Shown here piece after piece: positions 1-11,756 of a stretch of 64,000 nt of DNA. Each line of letters opens with the position of its first letter. The stretch's first letter is position 1. The stretch is from positions 11,346,001-11,410,000 of the forward strand of contig CATNEN010000038.1 in the NCBI GenBank assembly GCA_950097015.1, given 5' to 3'. This DNA comes from Macrostomum hystrix (Eukaryota; Platyhelminthes; Macrostomidae). Under the pieces are notes generated by a model. It saw only the letters and a list, made by a program, of their open reading frames with translations, made no database searches and had not been told where the DNA came from. A program made the translations under genes and the position numbers.

Positions 1-1034
1 CAGATTCTCTCTCTAATCCCTTCTCAGATTCTCTCTCTAATCCCTTCTCAGATTCTCTCCCTAATCCCTTCTCAGATTCTCTCCCTAATCCCTTCTCAGA
101 TTCTCTCCCTAATCCCTTCTCAGATTCTTTCTCTAATCCCTTCTCAGATTCTCTCCCTAATCCCTTCTCAGATTCTCTCTCTAATCCCTTCTCAGATTCT
201 TATCCTAATCCCTTTCAGATTCTCTCCCTAATCCCTTCTCAGATTCTCTCTCTAATCCCTTCTCAGATTCTCTCTCTAATCCCTTCTCAGATTCTCTCTC
301 TAATCCCTTCTCAGATTCTCTCTCTAATCCCTTCTCAGATTCTTATCCTAATCCCTTCTCAGATTCTCTCTCTAATCCCTTCTCAGATTCTCTCCCAAAT
401 CCCTTCTCAGATTCTCTCTCTAATCCCTTCTCAGATTCTCTCTCTAATCCCTTCTCAGATTCTTATCCTAATCCCTTCTCAGATTCTCTCTCTAATCCCT
501 TCTCAGATTCTCTCCATAATCCCTTCTCAGATTCTCTCTCTAATCCCTTCTCAGATTCTCTCTCTAATCCCTTCTCAGATTCTCTCTCTAATCCCTTCTC
601 AGATTCTCTCCATAATCCCTTCTCAGATTCTCTCTCTAATCCCTTCTCAGATTCTCTCTCTAATCCCTTCTCAGATTCTCTCCCTAATCCCTTCTCAGAT
701 TCTCTCCCTAATCCCTTCTCAGATTCTCTCTCTAATCCCTTCTCAGATTCTCTCCCTAATCCCTTCTCAGATTCTTTCTCTAATCCCTTCTCAGATTCTC
801 TCCCTAATCCCTTCTCAGATTCTCTCTCTAATCCCTTCTCAGATTCTCTCTCTAATCCCTTCTCAGATTCTCTCCCTAATCCCTTCTCAGATTCTCTCTC
901 TAATCCCTTCTCAGATTCTCTCTCTAATCCCTTCTCAGATTCTTATCCTAATCCCTTCTCAGATTCTCTCTCTAATCCCTTCTCAGATTCTCTCTCTAAT
1001 CCCTTCTCAGATTCTCTCTCTAATTCCTTCTCAG
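1..1034. repeat. 24-bp tandem array (pyrimidine-rich)
   Basis: About 43 head-to-tail copies of a 24-bp unit of the form CAGATTCTCTCTCTAATCCC + TTCT, with point variants such as TCTTATCC. The array is cut by the left window edge. It lies 3' of the last CELF exon seen, so it is probably inside that gene's next intron, where the transcribed strand would be purine-rich. Confidence 0.95.
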
Positions 1035-1494
1035 ATTTGATCCCCAATCACTTTCCAGATTCTCTTCCCGACAAAATCACATAAATTTTTGACCCTACTG
1101 AAAGTAGTCTTTGGGATATATTTTGTTTCTAATTTTGTAAGTGAGATTTTGGCAATATTTGCTAGCTTGATCGTGCTTTTAAACTCGTTTTTAACGCAAT
1201 AATGATACGTAACAAATAAATTTTTAACTAGAAAGAAGTATTTAAGCAACCATCTTTTTTTCTTGTCAAATTAGGAAAATCTATTTAGTGAAATTCAGGA
1301 TCGTGACTGAGTTCTAGCAATCAGTTATTTCTCCTGTTTTTTGTCGACAGAAATTGTTTATTCTGAATCTAGCTGCATGTTCAAAATTATGTTTTATATT
1401 TTATGCATCTTTTTGTGTGGACTTCTACCAACACAGTCACTAAAATAATTATTTTTGTCATCAAAAACTAATCCAAGTTCTACTTCCTATTTTC

Positions 1495-2065
1495 TGATAG
1501 CCCACTTCCCATCTACAGATATCCCACTTCCCATCTGCAGATATCCCACTTCCCATCTGCAGATACCCCACTTCCCATCTACAGATATCCCACTTCCCAT
1601 CTGCAGATATCCCACTTCCCATCTGCAGATATCCCACTTCTCATCTACAGATATCCCACTTCCCATCTGCAGATATCCCACTTCCCATCTGCAGATATCC
1701 CACTTCCCATCTACATTTATCCCACTTCCCATCTAAAGATATCCCACTTCCCATCTGCAGATATCCCAACTCCCATCTACAGATATCCCACTTCTCATCT
1801 ACATTTATCCCACTTCCCATCTACATTTATCCCACTTCCCATCTACATTTATCCCACTTCCCATCTACATTTATCCCACTTCCCATCTACATTTATCCCA
1901 CTTCCCATCTGCAGATATCCCACTTCCAATCTGCAGATATCTCACTTCCCATCGACATTCACCCCACTTCCCATCGACATTTATTCCACTTCCTATCTGC
2001 AGATATCCCACTTCCCATCTGCAGATATCCCACTTCCCATCTACGAGTACCAATATCCCTCTTGA
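1495..2065. repeat. 22-bp tandem array
   Basis: About 26 copies of a 22-bp unit (CCCACTTCCCATCTGCAGAT + AT) with a variant class ending in ACATTTAT. It starts about 125 bp downstream of the 5' splice site of the last CELF exon in this window, in the transcribed direction. The 1035-1494 gap before it is AT-rich with no gene seen. Confidence 0.93.
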
Positions 2066-2187
2066 TATAAACATTTATCCCAATTCCTATCTACTGAAGT
2101 CCCTCTACCCCCAACTTCTTCTGTTGATTAAAATCGCAATCCCTAACCAATCACGCTTTCCCGACCAGCAGCTCCGTGCAGTCTCAC

Positions 2188-5100
2188 CTGACTTGGGCTC
2201 AGAATCAACCGGCTTCACCTGAATCGGGCGGGCCATCTGCGAAAAGAAAATTACAGGGTTCAAAAACTAGCCAGGGGATAAATTAGGTAGGACCAACGAA
2301 AATGGGAGGCAGGATTTTTCCCGTCTTTTGGTAATCAGAGAAGTAATTGCCGCCCATTTTATTTCTTCTATCTGTGAAATCCCCTTAACTATCTAGGATT
2401 GGGATACGGGTTTGTGGGCATCTGCAGCAGGGATCAGGGCTGACTTCCGGGGCGACACGGACACTCAAAGGGAGGAGATGCAGTCGCCCGCACCTGCTGC
2501 AATCTTCTGCAGTAGGGAGAAAACAAAACAGACTGTCATTGAATAAAAATATCCCTTATCTCCCCGACCCCCGTGGATCTGGTTTGTTAGAGGCGAAATG
2601 TTAGTGTAGTGGAGGATCAAGTGTTGAGTAGGAGGTGTCCGGCTCAGGAGTGTCAGGCGGGGTAGGGTCAGAGGTGTCAGGCAGGGTAGGGTCAGAGGTG
2701 TCAGGCAGGGTAGGGTCAGAGGTGTCAGGCAGGGTAGGGTCAGAGGTGTCAGGCAGGGTAGAGTCAGAGGTGTCAGGCAGGGTAGGGTCAGAGGTGTCAG
2801 GCAGGGTAGGGTCAGAGGTGTCAGGCAGGGTAGGGTCAGAGGTGTCAGGCAGGGTAGGGTCAGAGGTGTCAGGAAGTAACTGACTTACTCCAGGCAGGGT
2901 GCAGTGGTCATGCAGCAGTGACTGGCACCGTACAGCGCTATCCTTGTTCACGTAGGTCAGAAATGCGCAGCCTACAAAATTTCGTGCGGGTTGGGCAATT
3001 TTAGTCGAGGTGAAGGTGAGATTTTTTGGTACCTGCAGTCTCTATTGTTTTCTCTTTGACTGTCACACCGTCTTATCTGGCCAACACAATGTTACCCCAA
3101 TCTTCTACCTATCTAGCCAATCCTCTGCCTATCTACCCAATCTTCTGCCTATCTACCCAATCTTCTGCCTATCTACCCAATCTTCTGCCTATCTACCCAA
3201 TCTTCTGCCTATCTACCCAATCTTCTGCCTATCTACCCAATCTTTTACCTATCTACCAAATCCTCTGCCTATCTACCCAATCCTCTGCCTATCTACCCAA
3301 TCTTCTGCCTATCTACCCAATCTTCTACCTATCTACCCAATCTTTTACCTATCTACCAAATCCTCTGCCTATCTACCCAATCCTCTGCCTATCTACCCAA
3401 TCCTCTGCCTATCTACCCAATCTTCTACCTATCTATCAAATCCTCTGCCTATCTACCCAATCTTCTGCCTATCTTCCCAATCTTTTACCTATCTACCAAA
3501 TCCTCTACCTATCTACCAAATCCTCTACCTATCTACCCATTCTTCTACCTGTCTACCCAATCTTCTACCTATCTACTCAATCCTGTACCTATCTACCCAA
3601 TCTTCTACCTATCTACCCAATCTTCTACCTATCTACCCAATCTTTTACCTATCTACCTAATCTTCTGCCTGTCTACCCAATCCTCTGCCTATCTACCCAA
3701 TCCTCTGCCTGTCTACCCAATCCTCTGCCTATCTACCCAAGTCGTCTCTCCTGCTTCACTTGTATAATAACTCGCGCTCGGATTTCCAATTAAAAAGATA
3801 CAGTAGTTCCGAAATCGTGACAAGCCACAGAAATAACTATATCACAGAATTTATTTTCCTGTAGGTATATAAAATCGCCATCGAGTAGGGCAGGTGGTTC
3901 GAGGTCTATCCCCACACCGAAAACAAATTTGGGATCACAAGAATAAGGACGGACATGCGGGCAGCGGAGATTGGACTCTTAATTAATGAGCCCATCATGC
4001 CGATTCCCTTGCCCGCCGCGTGTTTGTGTGAAGGCTGAAGAAATGTTGACTGATTTAAAAAAATTGTAATTATCATTTCTGCCTTGCATCAGCGATTAGG
4101 AAACGACAAGAAGAGATTGGTTGGAAATAGGAAGTGAGCTCATGACCCACTCTCGGGCTAAGGTCTAGAAATAATTAAAAAAGCAACACGATCTAGTTCC
4201 TGACAAGCAAGCCTTTGCCGGTCCAATCACAGGAGTCCTTGGTCAATAGTGCCAATAGTTTTCGAATCCTGAAACCCGAATTGATTAAAGAATTAAATAT
4301 TTTAGACTCTTATCCCAAAAAATCCTCAATCCTATCGATAATATAATCAGTCGAGAGCTTATACCGTCGAACCGTAATCCCTCAGAACCCTAGGCCCCAT
4401 CAATCGCTAATCCCATTAATCACAAATCAATCCCTTATCCAAACGATCTATAATCCCTTCAATCCCTAATCCCACCAATCCCTAATCCCTTCAATCCCTA
4501 ATCCCACAAATCCCTAATCCCACAAATCCCTAATCCCTTCAATCCCTAATCCCACAAATCCCTAATCCCACAAATCCCTAATCCCTTCAATCCCTAATCC
4601 CACAAATCCCTAATCACATCAATCCCTAATCATATCAATCCCTAATCACATCAATCCCTAATCCCACCAATCCCTAATCCCTTCAACCCCTAATCCCACA
4701 AATCCCTAATCACATCAATCCCTAATCACATCAATCCCTAATCACATCAATCCCTAATCCCATTGATCCCTAATCCCATCACTCTCTAGTCCCATCAATC
4801 CCTAATCACATTAATCCCTAATCACATCAATTCCTAATGCCACAAATCCCTAATCCCATTGATCCCTAATCCAATTGATCCCTAATCCAATTGATCCCTA
4901 ATCCAATTGATCCATAATCCAATTGATCCCTAATCCAATTGATCCTAATCCCATCACTCTCTAGTACCATCAATCCCTAATCCCATTGATCCCTAATCCC
5001 ATTCTAATCCCATTGATCCCTAATCCCATCAATCCGTAATCCTACCGATTGATAATCCTCTAATAATCCTTGCCCACGTCGACCCCTAATCACATCGAAC

Positions 5101-7351
5101 CCTTTATCCCTTAAAATTTGAATTTTTACGTAGGTAGATGAAACACGTGACTGCAGCTATTTTAAAACAACATTCTAAGCCTGAAATGAAACACTTGCAG
5201 GTTTTTACCAATAGAACAGCGGAGGACCTATCTAATGAGTTTTCGCAGAGGAAGACGGCACTATCGATGACTTCCTGGAAACTATGAGGAGTGCTTGAAA
5301 GCCCCACTCCCCGAGCTCGCTTCTTATAGGAGAAAGTTACCTTTCCTCTAGGGGAAAATGCTTGGCTGAATGCCACTTAATATGGCCAGGTCAGGAATAA
5401 TTAAATTTTACGTGTTAATATAATAATAGATATAGAGCTGACACATGTATGTTCAATAATATACTCGTAGTTTATAGTTTCAGGTCATGCAAATATCAAA
5501 GTGGACTGTTTAAGCCTCGAACGATAAATTGTGAGTATAACTCGATAGAGCCGAGAAAGAAATAGATTCAGATTCAGGTAGATGGAGATTCAGGTAGATG
5601 GAGATTCAGGTAGATGAAGATTCAGGTAGATGGAGATTCAGGTAGATGGAGATTCAGGTAGATGAAGATTCAGGTAGATGAAGATTCAGGTAGATGGAGA
5701 TTCAGGTAGATGAAGATTCAGGTAGATGGAGATTCAGGTAGATGGAGATTCAGGTAGATGAAGATTCAGGTAGATGAAGATTCAGGTAGATGAAGTTTCA
5801 GGTAGATGAAGATTCAGGTAGATGGAGATTCAGGTAGATGAAGTTTCAGGTAGATGGAGATTCAGGTAGATGGAGATTCAGGTAGATGAAGATTCAGGTA
5901 GATGGAGATTCAGGTAGATGGAGATTCTGGTGCATAGAGATTGAGGTAAAAATATTAGGGTAGAGAGAATCAGTTAGATCATATTAAGTGGGATAAATAT
6001 TAAAGTGGGATAGAAATTCAGTTACGTCAGAGACCAAAAGCTTCTAATCCCCTCAGTTCTGATTTGTTGAATAAAATCCCCCTTGTCATCTGTCAAAGCC
6101 GTGCCCCCCGCTAATCCTTCACAATGTGCCAGACCTTTGCAGGGTTACCGAAAATAACACTAAGACTAAATGAATAGAAATCAACAAAACAAAATTTTCT
6201 GTCTACATGTCTACATGTCTAAAATCTCCGGACTGCTATGCGCGATGCTAACGCAATAGCATGCTGGGTACACTCCAATTGTCTGACCTGAGCACGACTG
6301 CTGTGCTCAGTGGGGCCTTCTCAGCCCTCTCTTCACCTGTCTCATCCCAGTCTACATCTCACCCCAGTCTCCATCTCACCCCAGTCTCCATCTCACCCCA
6401 GTCTCCATCTCACCCAGTCTACATCTCACCCAAGTCTACATCTCACCCCAGTCTCCATCTCACCCCAGTCTCCATCTCACCTAGTCTCCATCTCACCCCA
6501 GTCTCCATCTCATCTAGTCTCCATCTCACCCCAGTCTCCATCTCACCTAGTCTCCATCTCACCCCAGTCTCCATCTCACCCCAGTCCCCATCTCACCCCA
6601 GTCTCCATCTCACCCAAGTCTCCATCTCACCCCAGTCTCCATCTCACCTAGTCTCCATCTCACCCCAGTCTCCATCTCACCTAGTCTCCATCTCACCCCA
6701 GTCTCCATCTCACCTAGTCTCCATCTCACCCCAGTCTCCATCTCACCTAGTCTCCATCTCACCCCAGTCTCCATCTCACCTAGTCTCCATCTCACCCCAG
6801 TCTCCATCTCACCTAGTCTCCATCTCACCCCAGTCTCCATCTCACCTAGTCTCCATCTCAACCCAGTCTCCATCTCACCTAGTCTCCATCTCACCCCAGT
6901 CTCCATCTCACCCCAGTCTCCATCTCACCTAGTCTCCATCTCACCTAGTCTCCATCTCACCCCAGTCTCTATCTCACCTAGTCTCCATCTCACCTAGTCT
7001 CCATCTCACCTAGTCTCCATCTCACCTAGTCTCCATCTCACCCCAGTCTCTATCTCACCTAGTCTCCATCTCACCCCAGTCTCCATCTCACCTAGTCTCC
7101 ATCTCACCCCAGTCTCCATCTCACCTAGTCTCCATCTCACCTAGTCTCCATCTCACCCCAGTCTCCATCTCACCCTTGTGCACGCCAGTGTGCCGATCTC
7201 TTAGCACTGTGAGGTTCTGAATTGGTCCGAATTTTTCAAACATTGGCCTGAGACAATCCGCATCCATGCTCCTTGGAATTTGGCCAACGAATAGCTTCAT
7301 GGAGCTCGAAGATGACTGGTGCTGGTGACGATTCGCGAGCATAGAGTCTAG
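2188..7351 (-). CDS. CELF: CELF/Bruno-like RNA-binding protein, RRM1 exons (partial)
   Basis: RNA-binding protein of the CELF/Bruno family (splicing and translation control through U/G-rich elements). Three phase-matched exons on the minus strand are visible: 7351-7174, 2971-2889 and 2236-2188. They encode [13 protein letters not shown]..., then [11 protein letters not shown] joined to [14 protein letters not shown]...HCTLPG, then [17 protein letters not shown]. This is the CELF RRM1 order, with the RNP2-like LFVGQIP and RNP1-like GCAFLTY motifs and the family-typical RPIQVKP linker. Boundaries: an acceptor ending in CAG before 7351, donor AAGG|GTGAGA, acceptor TTGTAG, donor GGA|GTAAGT, acceptor GCAG, donor TCAG|GTGAGA. 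The start may be the ATG at 7342 or 7300, or lie in an upstream exon. RRM2, RRM3 and the C-terminus lie beyond the left edge. Both complete introns are mostly satellite. The paralogue (CELF1/2 versus CELF3-6) is not decided. Confidence 0.88.
2640..2876. repeat. 24-bp tandem array in CELF intron 2
   Basis: About ten nearly identical copies of GGTGTCAGGCAGGGTAGGGT + CAGA. Transcribed on the minus strand, the array begins only about 13 bp after the GTAAGT donor of the middle CELF exon. Confidence 0.95.
3100..3740. repeat. 20-bp tandem array in CELF intron 1
   Basis: About 32 copies of CCCAATCTTCTGCCTATCTA with C/T and G/A variants. The unit is not a multiple of three, and long open frames arise in several frames purely from repeat structure. 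Confidence 0.95.
3741..4379. other. Non-repetitive intronic stretch
   Basis: Single-copy-looking sequence in CELF intron 1. I see no exon, RNA gene or element that I can support here. Confidence 0.5.
4380..5050. repeat. 16-bp tandem array in CELF intron 1
   Basis: Degenerate array of AATCCCTAATCCCACA and AATCCCTAATCCCTTC types, shifting to AATCCCTAATCCAATTG types toward the right. 5051-5566 after it is unique, with no supported gene. Confidence 0.9.
5567..5932. repeat. 16-bp tandem array in CELF intron 1
   Basis: About 23 copies of GATTCAGGTAGATGGA or its AAGA variant. Each plus-strand unit contains TTCAG|GTAGAT, a juxtaposed acceptor-donor-like motif, but on the strand opposite to CELF. 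5933-6339 is unique, with no supported gene. Confidence 0.93.
6340..7173 (-). repeat. 16/17-bp array made of 5' splice-site-like units
   Basis: About 50 copies of a 16/17-bp unit. Read in the CELF sense it is GTGAGATGGAGACTAG or GTGAGATGGAGACTGGG. The first unit is the CELF intron 1 donor itself (exon ...AAGG|GTGAGATGG), so the array starts at intron position +1. Every unit regenerates an AG|GTGAGA or GG|GTGAGA motif. Confidence 0.95.
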
Positions 7352-7554
7352 CTGCGTTTGGAAATGACGGGAAATGAAAATGACTCGTACAAATTGACAG
7401 ATTTCGAGAATCGGTTCTAGAATAATCCTCGGCTTGCTAGCGGGGGTTTGAGCAGGACTCAGACACAGGAGTTCCCTCTTAGCCGCTATTGGTTGGAATA
7501 GAGACAACCCTTTCAGGAAAGAGCTTTGGATTTTATTCATATTCTTAGCTGCTG

Positions 7555-8030
7555 GTTGGGAAGGGATTGTGAATGAATAGTGAAGGGATTGTGAATGAGC
7601 AGTTAAGGGATTGTGAATGAGCAGTGAAGGGATTGTGAATGAGCAGTGAAGGGATTGTGAATGAGCAGTGAAGGGATTGTGAATGAGCAGTGAAGGGATT
7701 GTGAATGAGCAGTGAAGGGATTGTGAATGAGCGGTGAAGGCATTGGGGTGGATAATGGATGGATTATGATTTAATAATGAATAGATTGTCCACCTGTGAA
7801 GAAGGGATTGTAATCGGATAAAGAAGGGATTGTAATCGGATAAAGAATGGATTGTGATTGGATAATGAAGGGATTGGGATTAGAAAATGAAGGGATTGTG
7901 ATTTGAAAATGAAGTGATTTTAATTGCTAATGAAGGATTTGTGATTGGATTATGAATGGATTGTGAGTGATAATGAAAGGATTGTGAATAAACAGTGAAG
8001 GGATTGTGAATGAACAGTGATGTGACTGGA
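7555..8030. repeat. 22-bp tandem array
   Basis: Copies of TGAATGAGCAGTGAAGGGAT + TG. They are near-identical at 7555-7740 and then decay into degenerate GGATTGTGATTGGATAATGA-like units up to about 8030. The array lies just upstream of the CELF exon region. Confidence 0.85.
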
Positions 8031-8187
8031 TAATTTTGAGATTTTAGATATTTTAGCTATTCCTATTTTTGAGAATTCTAGGATTATCCAATTAAGGGAT
8101 TATTGTAATGTGAGATTATTTCATATTGTCGTGTTTTATTTTAGGCTTATCGAAATCCCATGACATCGGAATCTAAGATTCTTAATA

Positions 8188-8482
8188 ATAATAATAATTT
8201 TATACACCTGCCCCAATTGGGCCAGATGTGCAGCCGACAGCACAGCCGCAGCTATTGCGCGGCGCATCTGAAGGCTGCCTACGGCTGTTCAGTCCATGGA
8301 CTGGGACCCACCCACCCTCAATTAACACAGCTAATGCTGCTAACCATTTAACAGCTGGGTGAACTGAAGCAATGCAGACTTTAGTGTCTTGCTAAAGGAG
8401 ACAAATTGTTCAATGGAGTCGGGAATCGAACCCCTGACCTCTGAGTCGTGAGTCCGACGCTCTAACCACGAGAGTAGAATCC
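8188..8482 (-). mobile_element. tRNA-derived SINE, family 1 (minus)
   Basis: On the minus strand there is a tRNA-like head with A-box-like TGGTTAGAGCGTCGG and B-box GGGTTCGATTCC. A conserved body follows (TTAGCAAGACACTAA, GCATTGCTTCAGTTCACCC, CAGTCCATGGACTGAACAGC, AATAGCTGCGGCTGTGCTGT). It ends in an (ATT)n tail. A second full copy is at 39511-39830 and a fragment at 41580-41700. The body resembles the conserved central domain of widespread invertebrate tRNA-SINE superfamilies; I cannot assign the family without a database. Confidence 0.85.
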
Positions 8483-10245
8483 AAGATTCTTGGAGCCCTA
8501 GATTATCTGAATCCCATATTATCGGAATCCCTGTTTCTTGCAATCCAAGATTAGCGGGATTCTGGATTCTTTGAATCTGGGATTCTTGCAATCTGTGATT
8601 CTTGAAATCTGGGATTCTTGGAATCTGTGATTCTTGGAATCTGTGATTCTTGGAATCTGTGATTCTTGGAATCTGGGATTCTTGGAATCTGTGATTCTTG
8701 GAATCTGTGATTCTTGGAATCTGGGATTCTTGGAATCTGGGATTCTTGGAATCTGGGGTTTTTGGAATCTGGGGTTTTTGGAATCTGGGATTCTAGGAAT
8801 CTGGGGTTTTTGGAACCTGGGATTCTTGGAATATGGGATACTTAGAGGCAAGATTCTTCAAATCTAGGATTGTTGAAATCTGGGATTCTTGGAATCTGGG
8901 ATTCAAGGAATCTGGGATTTTAGGAATCTGGGGTTTTTGGAATCTGGAATTCTAGGAATCTGGGGTTTTTGGTATCTGGGATTCAAGGAATCTGGGATTT
9001 TAGGAATCTGGAGTTTTTGGAACCTGGGATTCTTGGAATATGGGATACTTAGAGGCAAGATTCTTCAAATCTAGGATTGTTGAAATCTGGGATTCTTGGA
9101 ATCTGGGATTCTCGGAATCTGGGATTCTTGAAATCTGGGATTCAAGGAATCTGGGATTTTAGGAATCTGGGGTTTTTGGAATCTGGAATTCTAGGAATCT
9201 GGGGTTTTTGGAATCTGGAATTCTAGGAATCTGGGGTTTTTGGTATCTGGGATTCAAGGAATCTGGGATTTTAGGAATCTGGGGTTTTTGGAATCTGGGA
9301 TTCTAGGAATCTGGGGTTTTTTAAATCTGGAATTCTAGGAATCTGGGATTCTAGGAATCTGGGGTTTTTGAAATCTGGGGTTTTTGGAATCTGGAATTCT
9401 CGGAATCTGGGGTTTTTGGTATCTGTGATTCTTGGAATCTGGGATTCTAGGAATCTGGGGTTTTTGGAATCTGGAATTCTAGGAATCTGGGGTTTTTGGA
9501 ATCTGGAATTCTAGGAATCTGGGGTTTTTGGAATCTGGAATTCTAGGAATCTGGGGTTTTTGGAATCTGGGATTCTAGGAATCTGGGGTTTTTGAAATCT
9601 GGGATTCAAGGAATCCGGGGTTTTTGAAATCTGGGGTTTTTGGAATCTGGAATTCTAGGAATCTGGGGTTTTTGGTATCTGTGATTCTTGGAATCTGGGA
9701 TTCTTGGAATCTGGGATTCTAGGAATCTGGGGTTTTTGGAATCTGGGGTTTTTGGAATCTGGAATTCTAGGAATCTGGGGTTTTTGGTATCTGGGATTCT
9801 AGGAATCTGGGGTTTTTGAAATCTGGGATTCAAGGAATCTGGGGTTTTTGGAATCTGGGATTCTAGGAATCTGGGGTTTTTGAAATCTGGGATTCAAGGA
9901 ATCCGGGGTTTTTGAAATCTGGGGTTTTTGGAATCTGGAATTCTAGGAATCTGGGGTTTTTGGTATCTGTGATTCTTGGAATCTGGGATTCTTGGAATCT
10001 GGGATTCTAGGAATCTGGGGTTTTTGGAATCTGGAATTCTATAGGAATCTGGGGTTTTTGGAATCTGGGGTTTTTGGAATCTGGAATTCTAGGAATCTGG
10101 GGTTTTTGGTATCTGGGATTCTAGGAATCTGGGGTTTTTGAAATCTGGGATTCAAGGAATCCGGGGTTTTTAGAATCTGGGATTCAAGGAATCTGGGATT
10201 TTTGGAACCTGGGATTCTTGGAATATGGGATACTTAGAGGCAAGA
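8483..10245. repeat. 16-bp tandem array
   Basis: About 110 copies of GGAATCTGGGATTCTT and its GGGGTTTTT variant. Larger blocks are re-duplicated: TTGGAATATGGGATACTTAG followed by AGGCAAGATTCTTC recurs near 8830 and 9035, and its first part recurs near 10220. Confidence 0.93.
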
Positions 10246-11756
10246 GCTACCGCAAAAGAAGCAGAAGTTAGAGTTTAAGAGAGTATAGCGAAAATGTTCT
10301 ATAAAATTCTGCATGGTGTAGAGAGAATTACCCCTATACGCCCCTCACTTCCGTAAGCCATGAAGTCAGACAATTTAGTTTTTATGTACGTGAGCTACTC
10401 AGGGTCAACATCCTTACTGTACTCATCAATTGTGTTCCCTCTCCTGACTGCATATTCGGGTAATTTCGGAAGCAATATTTTGCTTTGTTTTATTTTCTAC
10501 GTTCTATAGTGGTTTCCGAATTTTTTTTAAGGTTGCCGTTCAATGAGCTCAACTATTGTCAGAGCTGGTTTTAAACGAAGTTTATTGTCATTTCTTTTAA
10601 TTTATCGATCAATTCGTCAAACTACTGGCTTGCTAGGGCCATTATTACTTCTAGCCAAAAGTTAATCAATTAGTCTGTCAATCAACTAATCAAAACACCA
10701 GTCAGGCATCAGCGAATCAATTTATCAGTGAATGGATCTATATGTAAATTGATAAATCAATAAATCATTCAATTAATGAATATGCGAACCAAACATTAAT
10801 CACAAGTAAAACATTATTTAAAAAATAATAAGAATACGTTCGCAGATAAATCACGCTGTCAACCAATCGAGATCGAAATCGATCAATCGATCGATCAATA
10901 AAATCATCGATCGATAATTTAATCAATCAATCAATCAGCTCGTCGTTTCAGTACTATCAATAAATCATCAATCAATAAAATTGTCAATCAAAATAGTCAA
11001 TCAATCAATAAATCAATCAATCGGTTAAAAAAATAAATCAAAAAATGGTCAATAAATATAATCAATCAATCAATAAATCAATTTGTCAGTCAATATAACA
11101 TATCAAACTGTCAATGAAGGAATCTGTCAGTCAACGGAAAATCATGTTTTCTATAAATGAAATGATTAAAAAGTCAAACAATAGATGAATCGATTAATCT
11201 ATAAAGTGATAGCTAGACATTGTTTCTCCTGATAAAATATGAATATGAATTGCAGGCGAACCCAAACTGGATGTACAGCCTCGGCCGCCCAACCGAGTTT
11301 CTACCCCAGCTAGGTGTGACTTCAAATTTTAGTTGACGATAATTTCACTTTTTGACCGAGTGAAAAAAATCAATTTTGCGAACAAAATATTTCAGAAGAA
11401 TTTAATCTAACTTACTTCCACTAATCTAGTGGGAGTACTAGCTGAGTATACCTTTTAATTAATTAAATAATATTTCATTTACTCCGCTGTCAAGATTGCT
11501 TCATTTTTCTGTTGCCGGGGGGGGCGTCAGTAAAAGACAGTTTTGATAATCTGCAGCAGCAGGCAATGCACCCTACTAGCTTGTCTGCCTCCCTGTCTAC
11601 TTGCCCGAATTGTGGGACACTCATCAGAACAAAAAATGTCAGATGACAAAAATAAAATGCGCTTTGCTTGCTACTAGGGATAGGACTATTATTTGGTAGG
11701 GGAAGAGTACGCCTTGACCTTATGAATCTCAATCTGCACTCGCACTTTAAACTGAT
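10246..11756. other. AT-rich region with degenerate AATC simple repeats
   Basis: Mostly AT-rich sequence. 10670-11110 is rich in degenerate CAATCAATCAAT-type tetranucleotide repeats. A possible 58-nt plus-strand exon lies at 11256-11313 (acceptor ATTGCAG, donor CTAG|GTGTGA, reading ANPNWMYSLGRPTEFLPQL), but nothing nearby supports it. No other gene is seen. Confidence 0.4.

Noticed and set aside
2480-2520. Mini-exon between CELF exons (CTGCAG|...|GTGCGG)
   Set aside because: Its 13 nt would break the phase between LPG and MARPIQV, which join directly.
3010-3793. 216- and 255-codon frames of [12 protein letters not shown] type
   Set aside because: Repeat frames in CELF intron 1; several overlapping frames open at once.
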